Positions 1 to 12,800 of a DNA stretch of 64,000 nucleotides are shown here, in pieces (the first letter of the stretch is position 1; every line of letters begins with the position of its first letter). The translations under genes were made by a program, and so were the position numbers. The DNA lies in the NCBI GenBank assembly GCA_023846275.1, contig CM043875.1, positions 5,158,626 to 5,222,625 on the forward strand, written 5' to 3'. The DNA is from Vanilla planifolia (lineage: Eukaryota; Streptophyta; Magnoliopsida; Asparagales; Orchidaceae). The notes below the pieces were generated by a model that ran no database searches, was not told the origin of the DNA, and worked only from the letters and a program-made list of their open reading frames with translations.

Positions 1-3000
1 TTAATTATTTGTTATTAATGTTAACTATTATTAATTAATATGGAGTTAGGTGGAGACCCACAACAACCTTGAAATCAAGAATTTAAAGAAAATGATATTG
101 CTAGTTTAAGATTGAAAATTTAAATCCTAAGTCCATGACAATAGTACGACAACACACACTTGATTCCTATAATAAGCGGGCCTTTTACTTTGTTGCTTTA
201 GTAGCTCTTGGTTCACTTAGCAAAGTAGCTTTCCATGCAAGAAAAATTTCTACTATCCTTAACTCTGATCCTAAATAATCTCTTAATACTTTTGCTTAAA
301 AAGGCCCCTTATTCCCTTTACTTGACAAGATAAAGGAAAAGATTAACAACTACTTCTAGTTAAAAAAATTATATATATGTATATAATTTCTTCTCTTAGT
401 TTGAAACATTTAAAAATAAACTCATTTGACTTTTACAAGTTACAAAACATGTATCAATATCAAATTCTAAAATACTTGTAGTTGACACATTTCTTAAGAC
501 AAACCTAAATATAATTATTTTATTCTATTTATTTAAAATTCTAAACATCAACTTTTTTAAGATACTATAATGATAATCTCAAATACATAAGTACATTAGA
601 CAAAATAATAATTTGGGATGTTATAATAAAAGAATGATGTTAGTAATATTAGTGTTGGATAGAGTTCAAGTTATTAGTGAAATGACTAACATAGATTTGT
701 TTCATCACCCTAAAAGAGGTATATTTTAAAGGGAATTGAAATGATATATTTTTTGAAACTAAGTTGGCTCTTTGTAAAAGAACGTGATTGTACCTTAAAA
801 TAAGAAAATGTTTAAATTTGGCTATATAGGCATCGAAGATGGTGCTAGAACAAAAGTGTTTCATATTCAAAAGAGGGCTATTATGAAATAAAACATGATG
901 TCCACACAAAAGGGTATGAATTATTGAAATTATAAATTTAAATATTATGAGTAAATCAGTGGAAGCTTTTAAGATTCTTAAATACTCATAAAATTCAATC
1001 TTAGAAAATGATGTTAACTTTGAAAACTTGTGTGGAAAGTACAATAAAAAAAGGTATACAATTGCTTTAGTTAGTTCAATTCATTATTGGATCTATGTCC
1101 ACCCATAGTTAAAAATGACAAATAAAAACAATAAAAACTTTATTTTTAATAAAAGATAAATAAAACTCCACACCAAATCAAAAAATCCTATAAACACCAA
1201 GCTAAAAAATCTTATATACATCAACTCAAAGGAGTCTACATTATTGTACTAAATGGACCTTACATAAAGTTGCTAAAATACTAAGCAAATATTAAAAAGA
1301 AAAATCCTAATAATTGGATAAAAAAATTAAAGCTCGATTATAATGACCATATAACCCAATACAATATCAAGAGGCATACTAAAATATTATAAATGTAAGG
1401 ATAATATTCAACATAGCTTGATTATAAATAAAGATAAAAAGAAGGTTAAGATGGATGGAAACTAAATTCAGTTATTGTAGTCTAATATTTCACCAATATC
1501 TCTTAATATCAAAAATGATCTTCATCCTAAACTTTGTTAAATAATGTACAATTGGTCATTAACCTATTAATCAAGTATGCACCCATTTGTATGGTTCTTA
1601 GAAGTTCCGTTAACTGCTTTAAACATCCCCAAATGGCTCTTTGGTTGTTATATTCAACTTTTTCAAAATTTGGTTAAATTAGTTTTTACTCATGTAAACT
1701 ATACTAATCATATCATGCAAAGCAAAGATTGTATTGTATAATACTTAAAATTTTTACTAATTTTATCGTAAGCTAAATATTAACATACCTTATAAAACTT
1801 TTAAGTTTTGGATCTCAATCTCACCTTAACCCAAATGAACTGATTATATTATAGGATGAATTTTATCGCATCGTATGAAATAATTCTAAAGATATACCAA
1901 TATTAAATCGTATCATATGTTTGACCCTATGAACTTACTAAGTATGATTGATCATACTATATGATAATAATTTTGTATCACATAATATGATTAATATTAC
2001 ACATAATTAAAGATTTGCATGCCAAGTATTGTAATCATAACTTGATAATAAAAACTTATATTTTTAATCTCTAATAAGTGATTATATATGTAGATAATGC
2101 ATGCCTAACGTTATATCCAACATTCTTAATCATATTATTACAAAATTATTTTATTAAGGTATGTGTTTTTTGTGAATTAAAATTTGAAATTTAAACTTTA
2201 AAATTTGAAATTTACATTTGACATATGGTTGTTATCACATGAACCTTGATTAGACTTAATACTTAAAAATGAGCATACAATTTTATTCATATTATTAATT
2301 TTATCTCTTATCTTCATTATTATCTAATTATGTGTAATAAAATATGATTAATATTCATGAAATTTAAGAGTTGTAGTTGTCATAAGAAAATTAAAAGAAA
2401 AAAAAAATATAAGTGTGATGTATTTAAGAATATATTAAAAATTTAAATAAATATGTGAGAAAGAGAAATAAATAATGAATATATACATTAGCCATAATTC
2501 TTAATTTTTAGAAATTTGATTTAGCCAACCACAAGGAGATTAATTAAGAGAGAGTTCATTTAAAAGTTTAAGCCATGGTTACATCAAACCAAAATTGGTT
2601 TAATTTTAGATAAAACCTTAGTTTAAATAGGTGTGGTCGAGGCTACATAAACCCTTAAGATATTCTTTTAAAAAATCTAACCATAAAAGAGATATTTGGA
2701 GAGGCTAATAGGAGACCAAGAGAAAAAACAAAAGACATGTAACAAAAAAAGAGAAGGGCTCAAGGTTTGAAGGGAAGATATCATTAATGAGAAGATTTTT
2801 ATATGATTTTTCTAGGTAGAATGACCTTTGATTTCTGACAATAAATATAACTAATATATAATAAAAGATAAAAAAGAATTACTTACTAAATGCATGTGGA
2901 ATATTGGAAAATTAAAAACCAGTCATTTTTCTTTATGAAATTTCTTAGGAATAAGGAAATTCCTTTTGTTTGAGACCAAGGGTGTTTTATTTGGTAATGC

Positions 3001-6000
3001 AAAGTGGTCAATTAACATTCTTTCTCATGCAAGAATTCTATTGGAATTATGCCAAATATATAAATTAATATCCTACTCATGAATATAAAGTAGAATCCAT
3101 GATTTTATATTGCATGTTTGGCTTTGGTTATAGATGTATATGGAAGATGAATACAAAATAACAATTTGTTGATACAAAATACCTTATTGATCAAGAAATT
3201 ATAATATGTAACAAGTTAGAAGTATGCTAAATTTTATGCTTTGATTAAGCATTTATGTGCATGTTGCATGTTAATGTGAGAACAAATTGTTAAACATTAG
3301 AAAGTAATTTTATTTGAATTTAACTCCCATAAACTAGATGAGATTACTATTTTTTATTATTAAATCTTGCTAAAAGTTAAGTTCTTTAGTGACATTTTTT
3401 TTCTTTCTAAGTGGAATGGATATATGATAATATAGATTGAATGAATATGCACTTCTTAATTATTGCATAATTAAACTAAGAGTTTCATGACATGATGAAT
3501 CAAGTAAAAAGAAAAACCAAGATTTGATGTCATGTTTTTTATAAGAATCAATTTGTTTAAAATACAAATTTGATGTGAAACACTAAGGTTATGTTTAAGA
3601 TTATCTACAAATTTTAGTTGATAGCATAATAAGATAAAAATCTATGCATATTGTCAAAATCATGAATGGAAAATGTATGACATGCCATGTGTTATAATTT
3701 ATATCTTAGCTTAAGCCATAAAATATATAAAGACACTTTAAATTAAATAAAAAACCATAGTTAATGTTGTGACCAAACATTCCTTTTTGTCTCAAACTTT
3801 CTTGGGAAGCATGGAACTATAGCTTGGCTAAGTCATGAAGACATGGGTTTAACTCTAAAAAGATTCTAGATGGTTTCTAAGATGTGTGTGACTTTTAGTT
3901 TTTAGTTAGGAAGCATTGGAGGGCTTGATTTGAGACTTTAGAAGAAGTTTAGGTGAGTTTGAATATCATTGGCAAACATAATGTTTGGTTATGACTAGAA
4001 GTGCTAAGATTGAGTTGAACTTTAAGATAAAGGTTTTATGTATAATTTATAATCCTTAGTAAAGTTAAATTAAAAATTTAAGATACTTAAATACGACTAT
4101 ATAAGGAAAGTTTAACATTAGAATTAAGTTGACGATTTAGGAATAATCCATGGAAAAAGAAACCTATAATAGTAGGTCATAATGATGGTTTAAGTAAGCA
4201 TCATTTGTGAGATTTTATGCATATTATAAATTAGATTTTGGATAGTTAAGCTCTCAAGAAAGACCTTAGATGAAGATAGAAGAGCTTAAGTTATAACTTA
4301 TGAATATAGTAGGTTTGTCCAAAGAAAATAAAAAGAGAATGATGTTGGCTAATCCCTTGAGTTAAATAAGTTCTTTAAATAAGATTATAAGTGATTCTAT
4401 TTAGGTTTTTAAGCCATGTGATGACGTCCTAGATATGATATATAGATATTGAGGCTTAGGAGATGCCTTAAGTTTGGTGCGATGACTTAGGATTTCCTTA
4501 GGAGGAATTAGAATCATTAATGATACTTGTGTAAATTGTATACTTAGTTGTAAAGATAATCAATTATATGTATGAAACATGAAGGTAAAAATCAAGGCTT
4601 ATGAATAATAAGATTGATCTAGACAAATAAGATCTTAAATGAAATTAAGACAATACTAAATACAAGAAAATTAGACTTAGACACACTAAGTAGCTAAATT
4701 AAGTTTTAATAAAAATCTTAAGATATTTAGAAGATAATAACCTTAGATATTTAAAAAATAACTTAGGGTGAAAACCCTAAATTAACTTATTTAGGGCATA
4801 AAGTATCCTAACTAGTAGATTTAAAGTTAAGATAAATCTTCGATTTATTATGTTATTACTTTTGATTAAAACTCTTTATATATTATATTAAAAATTAAGA
4901 AAATCTAGCTAATATTTTTGTATTGTTAGATTAGAATTAGTAAGATGTTATATGATAAAGTCTTCATTAATAAGGTGAGTAATCAAATATAAAGAACTTT
5001 TTTGATTATCATGCTCACTTCAGAGATAAATAGGTTAGTTATCTTACTCCTTTGACATTGAGGTAGCTATACATAGATGGTTGAGCCTATAGGAGAAGTG
5101 TTAGGTTACATAATAAGAACCTCTAAGTTTTGTTAAAAATCATAATATAAATAGTCCTATGAGGGATTAATTACATATTTAATCTTATGGAGAATTACAT
5201 GATGTGCTATGTTGTGGAAGAAAGTAAAAGTACATGTGGTTGTTGATGACTCTTAGAACCTTACAAATTTGGTCCATGTGATCTAAATTATCTTATGAAG
5301 TACTATATTATATATTATGATAGGAGTACTAAGCTCTATCATGATTTTCTTAGATAGAAGATGTATTAAATCATAAAGGGATACTAAACATCATGTTATC
5401 CATATTATAATAATATATATTAACATAATTGATGTAATATTTTATGATAGTTAGTAATTAATGTCAGTTATTTACGTGATTTATTTAATTATTAAATTCA
5501 TACTATTTAATGATTGTATACTAGTTTTATAGTATGACTTAAATATTTCTTATTAAACCTCCTAGCTCATCATCTTATATTTTTGTAAGATTAAGGAGTT
5601 AAGAGTTAAGTAAGAGTCAAGTTGAAGCTTATCAAAATTAATATGATAATTGGATATTTCATTTGTTATCATTTGTATTATTTGTATATAGATTATATTG
5701 GATCATTTATTTCAACTCAATAGTTGTTATAATATTTCTATTAGACTTGGGTAGATATTCATGATGATACTTCAAATTTGATTAGATTTTAATAATTTAT
5801 TAATTTGTGGATTCTTAGTATGATAAGATTTTGCATGAGATTACAACATAAATTATATTTATGTTTTAATATTATGATCTTAGATTTAGTTACATCGGTA
5901 AAATTGGATATTTCAATATTCTTGAAAAGCTTTTGACACACACACCCAACTTCTCATCAGTATCCTATCATCTTATGAATATTGTTATATATATATATAT

Positions 6001-7340
6001 ATTACATTTTAAAATAAGTAAGATGACTTCAAAAATATTATTTTTTTGTTTGTTTAAGTTTCATATTTAGTATCAACTATGTTCTCTTCAAACATCACTA
6101 ATTAAGTCTTAATTTAGGACCAACTCTCCAATTAAGTTCACTCATTCATTCTTAAGATGTACGATCTAAAATACTTCAAAAAATATATTGATAAAACAAA
6201 AAAAATATTTTATTGTTGTTAAATTAATTACACATTAATAAAGGATTCAACAAAGACTACATGATTCTATTTGAAATTTTGTAGTACCATTGTAGCATTA
6301 AGTATTAGTGAGCCAATGGAAACAACAAGAGTGTTTGAATAAAACTAATTAGTTACTTAAGACATGAAAAAGAAAGTGATTAATGCTCCAATAAAGACGA
6401 GGGGTATTCTTTTAATAGACTAAGTTTTAGCAATGACATTAATGATATTTCTAAATAAGGTAGCAATAATAGTTATTTTAGTTCAAGATTAGTGATAAGT
6501 CATGATGTTTGTAGTAAAATGATTACATAGAGAGAGATAATTTTGTGGTAAGTTCTATTGCTTTAGGTAAGAGATAAGCTATGTGACTAGGTTTTGTCTT
6601 AGAATTATTGTTCTAAGCAATGGATTATCAATGTGAACTTTAGTAGAGTCTACTAATTGACTAATGGTATAAGTTATGATAAGAATTAAGGTCTAATAAG
6701 TTTAAAGACGTAGGAGCTCAAGCTCATGTTTTTGCTTACTTGTCAAGATAAGGATGATTCATGTCATTATATTATTTGATTTTTAATTAAACTTATTCTT
6801 TTCTTTTTGAAGTTATGTTTGATATAATATAGTAAAACTTAATATATTTAAAAATTCATTAATCATATAGTTTTTTAATCTTTATATAAGAGAAGAGATA
6901 AAAATAATGAGAGAAAAATTCTTGACTAAATTAATATTAATAAATATTATTAAAATAGAAAATATGAAAAAAAAAAAAAATAGATTCAAATCTTAAAAAT
7001 CAGTTGTTATAAAATTCTTATTGAGAAGAATGCAATGATTTATCATTTTTGAATTTTAAATATTGCTTAATTGTCCAAAATCAAAGACCAAACAAATAAA
7101 TATATACAGATTTTAGCCAATTACTTAAATAAAAATTATCTGAATGTGGTCAATCACAAATGTAAACAAAAATAAATTAATATGCAAAATCTTTCGAACA
7201 TCTATCGACCCCAAGGATAGCAGCGAGCATGATTTTATATGTAATTAATTTATTAAATTAATTTAAAATAACAATTATTTTTTAAAGTTTTGCCTAAGTA
7301 GTATCAGCTATATGTTCAAAATTACTTGATAAGTGCAAAC
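1..7340. other. AT-rich intergenic region with no supported gene
   Basis: All frames are dense in stops and the composition is AT-rich throughout. The longest open frame, 649-1044 on the - strand (131 codons), matches no family I recognise and has the Phe/Ile/Leu-rich composition expected of AT-rich noise. Parts of 4.4-6.7 kb have the character of decayed retroelement DNA, but I could read no protein motif there, so no element is called. A short AT dinucleotide run lies near 5.98 kb and a poly-A run near 6.97 kb. Confidence 0.6.
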
Positions 7341-7580
7341 GAACCCAAATGGAACCGAATCGGTACTGGTCGATCATGATGTAACGTTGTGAGGGAGGGC
7401 TCGTCAAAGGTTCGCTGGGAACTCCATTCATCCTGGGAATTGCTTGTAGATCTACGGACCTTTTTGATTCTTACTCCGAGTTGCGGCTTGGACTTTCTCA
7501 CAGTAATCGGTAGGTAGGTTTCTTTCTTTGAAGATTTTGAAACCCTTCCCATCTATCACCGGATTGCTGCCGTCGAAGGG
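7339..7580 (+). promoter_or_regulatory. Probable AP2M promoter-proximal region and 5' leader
   Basis: The composition shifts from very AT-rich to balanced at about 7.34 kb, just before the AP2M start codon, as expected for a 5' leader. If transcription starts upstream of 7349, the leader carries one short upstream ORF at 7349-7384 (11 codons plus TAA) that ends well before the main ATG. I cannot place a TATA box or start site with confidence. A 76-codon open frame on the opposite strand (7322-7552) has no recognisable homology and is treated as chance. Confidence 0.45.
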
Positions 7581-9794
7581 ATGCCGGTTTCTGCATCTGC
7601 TATTTACTTCCTTAACCTCCGAGGTGATGTTCTCATCAATCGTCTCTACCGCGATGATGTTGGGTAAGATTCAATTCTTCAAAGTCTGATTCAAATCATT
7701 TGCAGGGTTTATGTTCTGTATTTGGGCTGTTGGAGCAGTTTACAGACTAGTTTATTTGCTATGTGGAGGTTATATGTGTAAAATTTGAGGTTTTAAGTTG
7801 TCTTTGCTTGTACCACGTGGCTGCCAAAACTAATTTTGCATATTTCTAATTGTCGTGCAACTGCTGACATTTTTTTTTATTACTGTTGTTTGTGTCAAAA
7901 CATTGTCCTTTAGTTGTCATAATCACTAGGATAAAAGTAAATCGTAATTCAATAATAGTCCCTTAGAGTTATGTAGTTTTAATTGAGAAAGGGAGATAAT
8001 CTTATCTAGAATAATGTTGTTCTTTATATTTGTAAAATAGTTAATGATGTACTTTTAGAATCTAAAAGATATGTCATAATTATAAAAAAGTCTGGTGGTG
8101 AATACAAAAAAGTAGTTGTCGAAGAGAAGAAAAGTTATGTAAATGTGATTCAGTTGCAAGAATATGATATACTTGGTAAAACATAGAATAACATAATCAA
8201 AAGAAAAAAATAATTATTAATACTATAGAAGATGTTTTGAAGAATAAAAAAATGGATTAAAAAGATTATATATTTATATACATATGTATGTACATATATA
8301 TGCACACATATAAGCTTGTCTAACAATGAGAGAAAAAATTGAAGGCCTAACTCAAGTTAAATTTATCAAATATAGGGCTAGAAGTATTTTTTGGCTATGA
8401 TGATATTAAATCTAGACTAAGATTTGGATTTTATCATGGTTCTACTTGAAATCTTTTTTTAGCATTTGTTATGCATTTTATTACTAGTAAGATTCTAAAT
8501 ACTAATTGGCAATAGTGTTGTTTTTTGTGAACATCATATTTATTGATAAAATCAACACGAGTAAATCCAAGATAGGGTTATAGAGATTGATTATGAGATA
8601 TGGCTTTCACTTTGGTTGTTTTAAAACTAAACATTTAGATTAATTTTTTTAGTTAGGCCATGAGTATAATTGACATAAAAATTATATATGGTGATCATAA
8701 AATCTCGAAGAATAGGTGCTTTTATTATCTTGATGCTATGGTTCAAAATGATGAAAAAATTGGAGACATAAGAAATACGTTTTAAGTAGGTTACATTAAA
8801 CAAAGGAGTGCTTTTGGCATGTCTTTTGACCAATAGATTTGCTAGGAAATCTAAGAATGTCTTAAGAGATATTGAGATGCCTTGAGGGAGCTCTTAAGGA
8901 CTTTGGATTTTTTATTAAAGGTGAATATTAAGGGTATTGTGTTGTTTCAAGGAAGGTCTTGAAAGGTTTTGTAGTTTGTCTTAGGGGAGAATTTGATAGG
9001 TATTTGCATGAATGAAAAGTTATTTGAAGATGTGTCAAGGAGCTTTTGGGAGTTGTTGGTGGCTATATGAAGAGTAGGCAATAGAAAGACCTTGTAGAGT
9101 TGTGTTATGGTATCAAGAGATTGGCTTGAGATGTTTTAAACACTTGAGAGGTTTCTTGAGGTATGATTTGATATCGAGGAAGTGTGTTCGAGATGTTGAA
9201 GAGGCATCTTGAAGCATAGCCATATTGTCTTGAGAGGCTCGTTCTTGAGGAACTATTAGGGGTTGTTTATAGGATGCGTTGAAGTGGTATAGGTCCTGAG
9301 ATGATTGCTTTTAAGTGAATTTTTTGCTGGAGGAGTGTCAAATATTTGTGAACTCAAGGTGCATTGTCAAGGTGATAGTTGAAGTTCTTGATAAGACTGG
9401 CCTATAGAGAAGATGAAATAAGATTTGTTAAAAACTTCATGAAGGAAGGATATGCCTAAAGGATGTCTCAAGGTGCCAAAAATAATGTTCAAGAAGTGTC
9501 CTTGAGGATAGTTGGGGCATGCATAAATCAAGCTAGATTAGGTCATGCCATTTTGATGGTGTTATGATTATTGTAGTTGAAATTTTATTATTCTTTGAAC
9601 TAGCAAGTCCTAGATGATTTTATTTTCTTTATAATGCACTTTGGATCATCAAATTCAAAAATCAGTGTAGGAATTACCCCCAAACTAATATAGTTGTTAG
9701 ATCTTTGATGTATATTTTAGTTTCCTATTGTTCAAAGGACTTTTGGATTATAAAATGAACTCTTTAGAGAGTTCTTGGTATTAAAGAGGTAGAT

Positions 9795-9885
<91 letters not shown>

Positions 9886-12800
9886 GAATAAAGATTGGTT
9901 GATTGGTGTGAGTTGTTTTAGACCATGAGTCTTGATGAATTTTATTTTGGTTGAGAGGTGTTTTTCTTCTTTTGGTTATTGTTAAGGGTTTGAGTGCCGA
10001 CTTTGTAAGTAAATTGTTTTAGTTTTTCTTTAATAGAAATGTTGTAGTTTTCTTGGGTTGTTTTTGTGTGCTTTATTGGTTTGCTATTCATCCTACTCAT
10101 TTCATTGCACTACTTTGGGTTAATTTTATTTGGTTTGGATTAGAGATGAATGAGTGAATATATTCAAAATATACATTTTCAAATGTTTGAATTTGAAAAA
10201 AGGTAGCATAATACCAATTTAGTGAAAACTTTAGTAGAGTCAATTTTGATTATTTAAGCAAGTGAAATGTATTTCATTTAATGTTCATGTTAGGAAATGC
10301 AAGTTTTGAATCTTTTGTTGGTAAACTTGGGTAGACTGAAAAAGACATGTCAATAGATTATTAAAAAGGGCTTAATATGTTTGGATAGTAATGTGTAGTT
10401 GATAACTAATAGAGTATAATGACATTAAAGGTTTGTATAGTTGTTCTCACGTAAGGTTAAGGGTTGTTTTTGTTGATGTTGTTGTTTATGCTTGAGATCA
10501 ATAGAAAGAGATCAGCTTGCTTTTATATCAATGAAGCATTAATAATAGATAGAACACTATGATATTATAATATTCTTGTAATTGTTCTCACTTAGTAAGG
10601 TTAAAACTATTTTTTTTTGCTGCTGCTATTTTTGTTTATGTGCAAAACCAGTGCCTTTACTATTCAACCCATGTTTGTATCCACTGTTCCTTCTAGTATC
10701 TTGTTGCAATAAAGTGCTAAATTTGCATTCGCTACTTAGCAATATGTGATAGCCAATAAGGCATTTTAAACATCCTTTTTGAGATGTTGGAAATGGAATT
10801 CATTTCATGGTTGAACGGTTTACTTGTGGGTTCTGCAGCCTTAGCAATATTTGTGTGCCAATAAGACATTTTAAACATCCTTTTTAAGACATTGGAATTT
10901 ATTTCATGGTCTTGTGGGCTCTATAGCCTTTACTTTGAATATCAAACCTGTGTTTTAATGGACAAATACCATCTGCAGTTTTTTTCTGTTTTCATATTGT
11001 GAAAGGTTACAGTAAGGGGATTAACAAAGGCAGTCAATATTGTACTGCTCATTCTTTTTGGTAGTTTTTATTTCTTAATTTCTTGAACATTTTATTTATG
11101 ATTTATGGCCCTACTTTGTTTATTATCAAAGCTGTGTTCTAATTCTCCTAACTAATGAGCATAGTTATTTTTGTTTTCCTGTCTTGAAAAAAATGGTAGC
11201 ATTATATGGATTAAAAGCAATATTATACTACTGCCTTGTGGTATTCTGATTGAAGGTCATGTAAGAATTCATTAATATGAAGCTATTCTAGTGCATGTTC
11301 ATTCATGCATCACCTTGTGCTATAGTTTGTTAAATTTTTGAAAGTTCTTCCTTGCACATTCCTTGCTTTTTCTAACAAAACATATATCATACAGGGGAAA
11401 CATGGTGGATGCATTTCGAATGCATATAATGCAGACAAAAGAACTTGGTACATGTCCTGTTCGGCAAATTGGAGGTTGCTCTTTCTTTTATATGAGAATA
11501 AGCAATGTTTACATTGTCATTGTTGTTAGCAGCAATGCTAATGTTGCATGTGGTTTCAAGTTTGTTGTTGAGGTATGTTTTTTATTTTGGGTTGTTTTAT
11601 AGCCTTGTGACATTGCATGATGCATGTTCTTCCTTGCCATAAACTTCTTCCTGCACTTTTAAGATTCTTTTTGTAAAGACCTTGACATTGTGGCAATTCC
11701 ATTAGCATCTTGTGTTGTGCTATTGCCATACTTCAAAAATTTTTGTTAATCCTAGAAGATGTAGTGCATAGATCACACAACAAATTATGCATCTGAGCAA
11801 TTTCTTAGGATGCCTCAAGTTATATTTGTTAGTGCTATCCAGTGCTAGTTATTTCATTAGTATTATGGAAATTAAAGATGTCAGGTGGTCTTGTTAGAAA
11901 GAATTTAAGCTTTCTTTGTTTGGTACTGATAAAATAAACTTATGGCATAGCACTCTATATTTGAAGCATGACATGGGGGCTTCAAGTCATCTTCCTGAAG
12001 TTAATTCAAGTGTCTTTCCTAACTGTTTTTTTGAAAATTTTCTTTAATTTATGTTTTCTCATGGTTTATGGTAACACTGGAATGTTGAGAGTTGATACCT
12101 TTTTATATTTTATGAATGGAGATAAAATCAATTTTGCATCTAAAGCCTAGAGGAGTGATATTTTTGGAGGGAGCATATATCACAATATCTGTATTTTTTT
12201 TCTTTCTTAGGATATGATGACTTCAGTGTAATCTGAGTTCATTTATGATGTGTTCCACTTGATAGCTTATGCTTATTAAAGTTTGGAGGAAAAACTTGCT
12301 GCCAGTTTTTCATAATTTTCTAATTGTGCTGAAATTATGTTGATGAACAGGCTGTGGCACTGTTCAAATCGTATTTTGGTGGGGCTTTTGATGAAGACGC
12401 TATAAGGAACAACTTTGTTCTAATATATGAGCTGCTTGATGGTATGTTGAAGATGGAATGCCTTCTCCTTATTTTTGCAACTCTTTGCTTTGAATGCACT
12501 TGCTATATTAGCTTGTATTGTTAATTATCTATGTTATTTGAAGTTTAACTAAAGAGCCACACTGCTTGTGCATCATGCTATCTAATATTTATATAATCAT
12601 GACAAAATAAGTTTTCTAAGATTGCAAATTCATCAACTCAACTAAACCATTTAATATACATGAAATGCATAATGCAATTTTGTAGTATTGGTAACTTAGG
12701 GACATAATTTTGGTTTTTCAAAGTCCTTAAGGAGTTACCTTTCTTGGAACTTCATGTTACATAAACATCTTTAATTGAACTGCTCAGCTTAAGTTATATT

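Noticed and set aside
649-1044. 131-codon open frame on the - strand
   Set aside because: Phe/Ile/Leu-rich product with no motif from any family I know, no promoter context, and AT-rich chance composition.
7322-7552. 76-codon open frame on the - strand upstream of AP2M
   Set aside because: It is antisense to the AP2M leader and has no recognisable domain. The low stop density follows from the leader's balanced composition.
11338-11602. Two + strand frames overlapping AP2M exon 2
   Set aside because: The 79-codon frame is exon 2 itself read into its flanking introns; the other is a shifted shadow. Both are covered by the AP2M model.
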